Assembly (NCBI GenBank): GCA_900642245.1
Contig: CAAAJI010000715.1
Coordinates: 9,065 to 21,776 of the forward strand
Direction of reading: 5' to 3'
DNA length: 12,712 bases
Origin: Fragilaria radians
Lineage: Eukaryota; Bacillariophyta; Fragilariophyceae; Fragilariales; Fragilariaceae
The notes below the pieces were generated by a model. The model saw only the letters and a list, made by a program, of their open reading frames with translations. It made no database searches and was not told where the DNA came from. Shown in pieces: positions 8,048 to 12,712 of the stretch. The position numbers were made by a program, and so were the translations under genes. The stretch's first letter is position 1. Every line of letters begins with the position of its first letter.

Positions 8048-8272
8048 TGTTGGGAATTTATGCATCCACCCATGTTATACACCTAAAAACCCGAACTCCT
8101 AGTTTGTACTGTAATATTTTCGGAAAGGACAATAGTTTCTCTTCAAAAAGAACCTTCTTTATTCTTGATATTAGAATAACATCCTTTTTATTTCTTATTT
8201 CTTGTTAATCACTACTCTTTCAAATTCACATTATTTTTTGATCTCTACACCTTAAACTTACAGGTTAAGGCA
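8048..8272 (+). other. Possible LTR-like remnant
   Basis: From TGTTGTTGGGAATTTATGCA (8046-8065) the plus strand has features of a Copia LTR: a TGTT start, a T-rich polyadenylation-like middle (TTCTTTATTCTTGATATTAG), then CTTAAACTTACAGG at about 8250. It is in the same orientation as the Copia RT relic at 9138-9856. There is no second LTR, no clear CA end and no target duplication. CTTACAG could equally be a 3' splice site before a short open frame (8272-8496) of no recognised family. Confidence 0.2.
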
Positions 8273-8499
8273 TGCCATGTAGGTTTGCATCACAAGTCAC
8301 AGAAAATCCAAAGTTCCAAGCCCCATTCTCTTTACACCCAGAACCGGATGCTACGGATTTGGAAGTAGACATGGTCAAGGACAAGCTTTGTAGAAATCCA
8401 CCCAAACAAGCTCAAGTATCTACAAGAAGACCTATACCCCATGGAAGAGTCATACAGCATAAACTAGAAAGATTATACATATATTTACTGTATTAATAT

Positions 8500-9137
8500 T
8501 TGCAAGATTTTGAAGGCGTTGACGTATCCCTAACTTTGGTTTAGATATAATAATGGCAGATTAATGACACATAAGGATCAGGGTAAAGGTTCAGAGTTTG
8601 ATTAACCTCCATGACCTCCATACAATAGGAGTTCTTTTGTTCTCTAAGGATTTCTATAAAGAATATCTTTTGTACATCTTATGTATAACAATACTGTGGT
8701 ATACTTTGAACAGAAGATCTACAGAAAGTTCATAAGAATGGATATTAGTTAAACAATTATCATCTCACATTTTACACAAAAAAATACTAATTTCATTTCA
8801 GAACTGATTTTCCTTTCCAGTTTATTAGTCAGTCAAGACTCTGCTAATGTATGACTAGAAACATCAGAGAAGTTTTACATAGTTTTCCAAATAGAAAATA
8901 TTTTTCTACTTTCAATCTCTGCAGAGCATTCTGAGAGTGATGCTAGTGAATTTAATTGAAAAGGAGGAATCCTCTTTTTTCGAGAATAAGGCTGACAAGA
9001 GAAGCATCAAAATTGAAGAGCTGGTTAAGTCCAGATCCGTCAAGAATCAATGAGTTGGAAGATTCCGGAAGGGACTTGGTGATTGATTGAGCTGGTAATG
9101 CCTTGAGTATTATTGATGTGTGAGAGGAACCAGAAGA
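8500..9137. other. No recognisable gene; possible degraded lead-in to Copia relic B
   Basis: AT-rich sequence without a supported reading frame up to about 8930. The segment 9048-9137 (around TTGGAAGATTCCGGAAGGGA) resembles the matching upstream part of relic C (GGATTTGAAACATCTGGAG on the minus strand near 11435-11452), but only weakly and with indels. The Copia homology may therefore start a little before 9138. Confidence 0.4.
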
Positions 9138-9624
9138 TTCTTAGAGAAGGAGAGAAAGGACTCTATGTGCTTTGCATCTACGTTGATGATACAATCATTG
9201 CAGGTGAAGAAGAGATGATGGAAGACACAACCATGAGGCATGGACTTGTTTTTCATATCAAAGTCCAGAAAAGCATTGAAGACTTCCTGGAATGCAAAAT
9301 TCATGAAGGAGTTGGCAAACATTTCCTAACTCACAAGAAAATTGTGAATACATTGTTGAGTTTACCTGCCATCAAAAAAGCAAACGAATTCAAAGCCCCT
9401 TCAGCACCAGGATTCTTCGTGGTAAGACCCGCAGAAGCGGAAAAAGTGGACAGTTTGACCCGGATATGGTATCAATTCAACATTGGATGTCTTCAATATC
9501 TTGTGAAGATATCCAGGCCTGATTTGGCTAATGCAGCTTGTTAAATATCCAAGGGTATTAACAATGCAGCCACATGACAAGTGAAAGAGTTGACAACACT
9601 TAGTTATTTGTGAGGAGCATTAAC
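9138..9624 (+). repeat. Inverted repeat, left arm (487 bp)
   Basis: The arm runs from TTCTTAGAGAAGG at 9138 to GCATTAAC at 9624. It is the reverse complement of 10897-11382 with scattered substitutions and few indels; the encoded RT segments differ at roughly a dozen of about 128 residues. The spacer is 1272 bp. Beyond 9624 the left copy keeps Copia RNase H sequence, while the right copy changes to unrelated DNA. Confidence 0.88.
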
Positions 9625-9856
9625 AGAAAGGGCTTGCGGATGAAGGTTGTGGATGAAAAACTCAGGGAAATCAAAGCATAGTAATTATGCTGGAAACAAA
9701 GAACAGAGGAAAAATGTCACAGGGATGGCATTCTTGGTTTCAGGTGTTCCTATCTCCTGAAAATCAAAGGGCCAACCCACTCTTACCTTTTCCAGCACCA
9801 TATCCGAATAAGTTGCACTTTGTGAGACAATTTGAGAGGTAAACCTCATCTCTTAG
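9138..9856 (+). pseudogene. Copia relic B: reverse transcriptase end and RNase H
   Basis: The plus strand reads LCIYVDDTIIAG (active site), RHGLVFHIKVQKSIEDFLEC, KAPSAPGFFVVRP and CLQYLVKISRPDLANA, the C-terminal half of Copia RT. Stops TAA (9542-9544), TGA (9575-9577) and TGA (9611-9613) follow. In later frames RNase H pieces can be read: VRSINRKGLRMKVV from 9610, then SNYAGNKEQRKNVTG, GVPIS, a TGA, KSKGQPTLTFSSTISE and VALCETI, ending about 9856. At least two frameshifts and several stops make it non-functional. It belongs to a Copia family clearly different from element A. Its first 487 bp recur inverted at 10897-11382. Confidence 0.9.
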
Positions 9857-10896
9857 GTCTTATTTCCTGCTTCTCCCGCAATGCACCTTAGGGTAAGTAA
9901 TTAGGAGTTTCTTGCTTCTCCTGAAGTGATACGTTTAGTTAAAGCCAATTTAGCCAGGCATGGGTCATACAAAATTGTTCCCGGCTTGTTATTTTCTGTA
10001 GCTATGCCACTATAATGTTAAAGACGTTTTTTGTCTTGTTTTATACAGTTGTCTCTTTAATGTGTTTGTTAAGTATTTTGAATTTCTTAGCAGTCAAGCA
10101 GAAACGGAATTGACAATGAGATGACAATAAACACACAAACAAGCAAGTGTTGATGCAACAAACAAACAAACGCAAGTGCTTTTCCTTTGCAGTTACCTTT
10201 GTAGCTGAGGGATTCTGGGTCCTGATACACTGAAAAGATACATTAGATCTAAAATATAGTGTTCTGAGACAAACCCTTATTCAAGTCTTTTCTGAACTCT
10301 AGTTGTATACAAAAAATCATGCAGGATGTACTGTATATGACTATCAACCAAAGAAAAGTGTTCTGAGACAACCCCTTATTCAAGTCTCCTCTTAACTCTA
10401 GAGGTATGCTTGTGTACAACTTTACTCAATACTATGTCAGGAATAATAGTATCAAAATTATTTGTATAACTCTCTTCTATGTTAACACATTCTTTGTATG
10501 CTTGCTACAGGGAAGAAGTTCCAAAACCAAGAATATGTCCCTTGATTTACAATTTATTTCAAATCCTCTTACCAAATCACCTGTTGTTTCTCCTTTATTT
10601 ATTTTGTACCTTACTAAGTCATACAAAGTTTGAAAAGTTCTTCTTTCAATGAGAAATTCCTTTGTAGGGTCTTTGTTCCAAGAACTTGGCAGAACAGTTC
10701 TATTCCCTACCATTCATTCTTCTTGATATCTCAATAATAAACTTTGTTATCATCTTGGACATGTCATTGTGTATTTAATGAAAGAAAATACTTAGTTTCA
10801 AAAGAAATAGAAAATGAAAAACGTTGTCAGCCCAGCCCATGTATTGAAAGTAATGAATGAAAGGCAATATAAATACGTAGGTTTCTCCATTGTAAA
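9857..10896. other. Spacer between the inverted Copia relics, no supported gene
   Basis: AT-rich. It contains a 51-bp direct repeat (10258-10308 and 10357-10407) and a short AAAC-type run (10157-10171). A minus-strand frame at 10477-10713 (starting MVGNRTVLPSSWNKDP) has protein-like composition, but no motif I recognise and no homologous partner in the window, so I do not call it a gene. No LTR end was found next to either relic. Confidence 0.5.
10258..10407 (+). repeat. 51-bp direct repeat, 99-bp period, two copies
   Basis: AGTGTTCTGAGACAAACCCT... at 10258-10308 recurs as AGTGTTCTGAGACAACCCCT... at 10357-10407, with 45 of 51 positions identical and no gap. The 48 bp between the copies is unrelated. 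Two copies could be a small duplication or the internal repeat of an unrecognised element. Confidence 0.85.
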
Positions 10897-11382
10897 GTTG
10901 AGCCCCTCACAAATGACTAAGTGTTGTCAACTCTTTCACTTGGCATGTGGCTGCATTGTTAATACCCTTGGATATTTAACAAACTGCATTTGCCAAATCA
11001 GGCCTGGATATCTTCACAAGATATTGAAGACATCCAATGTTGAATTGATACCATATCCGGGTCAAACTGTCCACTTTTTCCGCTTCTGAGGGTCTTACCA
11101 CAAAGAATCCTGGTGCTGAAGGGGCTTTGAATTTGTTTGCTTTTTTGATGGCAGGTAAACTCAACAATGTATTCACAATTTTCTTCTGCAATAGGAATTG
11201 TATGGCAATTCCTTCGTGAATTTTGCATTCCAGGAAGTCTTGAATGCTTTTCTGGACTTTGATATGAAAAACAAGTCCATGCCTCATGGTTGTGTCTTCC
11301 ATCATCCCTTCCTCACCTGCAATGATTGTATCATCAACGTAGATGCAGAGCACACAGAATCCTTTTTCTTCTTCCCTAAGAA
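10897..11382 (-). repeat. Inverted repeat, right arm (486 bp)
   Basis: This is the reverse-complement partner of 9138-9624. It begins at GTTGAGCCCCTCAC (10897) and ends at CTAAGAA (11382). The arm lengths differ by one base, so large indels are absent. Confidence 0.88.
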
Positions 11383-11455
11383 ACACACATGGGTCAACAT
11401 CATACTTCTTCAATCCAAGTTTGACAATCTCTTCTCCAGATGTTTCAAATCCACT
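10897..11455 (-). pseudogene. Copia relic C: reverse transcriptase fragment
   Basis: The minus-strand frame is open from 11620 to a TAA at 10976-10978. Recognisable Copia RT starts about 11452: GFETSGEEIVKLGLKKYDVD, PCVFLREEEKG, LCIYVDDTIIAG (YVDD codons 11330-11341), then KVQKSIQDFLECKIHEG and LVKISRPDLANA. The first 56 or so residues of the open frame are not recognisably RT and may be flanking DNA. It shares with relic B the TAA after the same Cys codon and the frameshift that yields TGA (here 10907-10909), but it lacks relic B's TGA at 9575-9577. No RNase H part is visible below 10897. Confidence 0.9.
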
Positions 11456-11653
11456 GCCTGGTAGTATCCCAAAGCTATCAACGTAGCCCTTTATCGAATT
11501 CCACTTATTTCTGGTCCATGTAGTAGTAGAAAACATTTGCCTAATATGCAACATCAGATTATACGTAGATACCTCCCGAACAAGATGCAAGTCACTCAAG
11601 GCAATTGTTTTAAGACTCACCTAAGCAAGAAAGTAGATTGTTTGTGTATTACA

Positions 11654-11679
11654 TCAGAAACCAATCAATTGGTTTCTGA
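11654..11679. repeat. Near-perfect palindrome, 12-bp arms with a 2-nt centre
   Basis: TCAGAAACCAAT (11654-11665), CA, ATTGGTTTCTGA (11668-11679). The arms are exact reverse complements. It lies about 200 bp beyond relic C and has no attached gene. Confidence 0.88.
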
Positions 11680-11682
11680 GAC

Positions 11683-12712
11683 GTAGAGGAGACTTACTTT
11701 AAAATCTAGTAGAAATGAGCAGAATTTGATATTCCAAGAAATTCGATCCGGATGAAAAGGGTATGATAAAATTATAAACCATCAATATAGAAGCTTTGTA
11801 TTGGCACACAACGTAAGCGTAGCAGTATACCAGAATAGCTCACCCGATGCAGGATATGGAGCACCAGATGATAGAGGTAAAATGTATGTCTATGAATACT
11901 TTCTGTGTTCAATTTTGAACACTTCCTTTGGGTATATGTGAATAGCAGTAGAGCAGTGAACCTTACAGTCAGCACAAAGCCACATCCGAGGACAAAACAC
12001 ATAAATTTGAAATATCATCATTTTTGCGATAAAATGCTTGATGGCGCACACTACAAAGCCACGAATATCAACAGCAGAAATTTTGGCATATTTCTTGACG
12101 AAGATAACGTCAAAATGACATACACATCAAAATGAGAAAACTGCTTATGAGGTAAAGATTGCAAAAGGGAGTAAACAAGGTATTGACTTGGAGTTCTCAT
12201 ACTACACTAATCTATCCTTAGAGACCACCAGCTTGTCCTTATGGAAAAGTATAACATGATCTTTTATTCAAGAGATTTACAAACATCTCTTGAGAAGTCA
12301 AGAAGTTCTCCCTGAGTACACAAGACTAAAGAATAAAAGCAATCTAAAATATATTGTATTTTATCATTGTATTATTTCTAAATCTCACCGTGTGGCAGTT
12401 TATGCATCACAAGATTAGCTTTGCCTGTGATTAGATATGAAGTTGCTTTTGATTTGACAAAAATTAAAAGGATTAAATCTCAACATTGGCATTACTGTAT
12501 GTTTCGACGGTGATTTGTGTTATGTCATCAATTGAATGATTGATGCATACAAATAGTTGATAATTGTGTTGCTGTTTACGGGTATTTGAGTCAATGTATC
12601 TTGTGCTTTCCTTGCAAGCTTGTTCCAAATTGCGCTGTCCGTGTTCGTGTGTCATACTCTTTAGTATTGGGGTTTGACTTTCATCAGATATATTTATGCT
12701 CAATAAGTCGTT
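11683..12712. other. AT-rich stretch with no recognisable gene
   Basis: Short open frames (11772-12002 minus, 11905-12135 plus, 12473-12703 minus) lack motifs. They look like chance frames in AT-rich DNA. No TE protein, RNA gene or tandem repeat is apparent apart from the hairpin at 12268-12293. Confidence 0.6.
12268..12293. repeat. Hairpin, 9-bp perfect arms with an 8-nt loop
   Basis: TCAAGAGAT (12268-12276), TTACAAAC, ATCTCTTGA (12285-12293). The stem is exact. It is the third short palindrome outside the transposons in this window; function unknown. Confidence 0.8.

Noticed and set aside
8272..8496. 74-codon plus-strand frame after a CTTACAG acceptor-like site, as a host exon
   Set aside because: No donor partner, no family resemblance, and the same acceptor-like site is explained as well by an LTR-like remnant.
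10151..10172. CRISPR-like or tandem array at the AAAC run
   Set aside because: Only a short low-complexity run of about four units; no spacers, no palindromic repeats.
10477..10713. 78-codon minus-strand frame (MVGNRTVLPSSW...) as a host exon
   Set aside because: Protein-like composition, but no recognised domain, no convincing splice sites and no supporting neighbour.
10998..11228. 76-codon minus-strand frame overlapping relic C
   Set aside because: It is an alternative frame of the RT relic; the main frame carries YVDD and the other RT motifs.

Overview
The window looks like gene-poor, AT-rich nuclear DNA of a eukaryote, made up mostly of decayed transposable elements. No intact host gene, rRNA gene, functional tRNA gene or CRISPR array can be supported. 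The long Copia polyprotein on the minus strand has motifs that remind me of Copia lineages of diatoms and other algae (Gag opening around FYGKNEEWPTWSEKF; RT stretch SQVPGVDFTESFAPV). A stramenopile or other algal host is therefore my best guess, but it rests on remembered family resemblance and not on a search.

Layout. (1) Positions 1-4188, minus strand: one long Ty1/Copia element in the order Gag, protease, integrase, reverse transcriptase, RNase H. It runs off the left edge. It is dead: it has in-frame stops at 4009-4011, 930-932 and 735-737, single-base frameshifts near 3097-3105, 1040-1042 and 232-238, and an inserted 241-bp element. (2) Positions 2498-2738: that insertion has inverted ends (TATAAGAA/TTCTTATA), exact 5-bp target duplications (ACATT), and a 72-nt degenerate tRNA-like segment with good Pol III A and B boxes. 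(3) About 4189-4440: Copia leader and possible 5' LTR zone, with a perfect 14-bp palindrome. (4) About 4462-4900, plus strand: a possible second, very degraded Copia Gag relic. (5) Positions 5098-6419: a pogo-like (Tc1/mariner superfamily) DNA transposon with 20-bp TIRs and TA duplications. Its minus-strand transposase has one stop and has lost most of the DDE domain by internal deletion. (6) Positions 6422-9137: no recognisable gene; one strong hairpin and one weak LTR-like stretch. (7) Positions 9138-11382: two copies of another Copia RT fragment in inverted orientation (arms of about 487 bp, spacer of about 1.27 kb). They share a stop codon and a frameshift, so both descend from an already broken copy. 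The spacer carries a 51-bp direct repeat. (8) Positions 11455-12712: AT-rich DNA with two short perfect palindromes.

Nothing here works together as a pathway. The window records nested and repeated transposition. The least ordinary object is the tRNA-bearing 241-bp insertion. The most informative relationships are its exact empty-site reconstruction, the precisely bounded pogo deletion derivative, and the inverted Copia duplicates with shared lesions.
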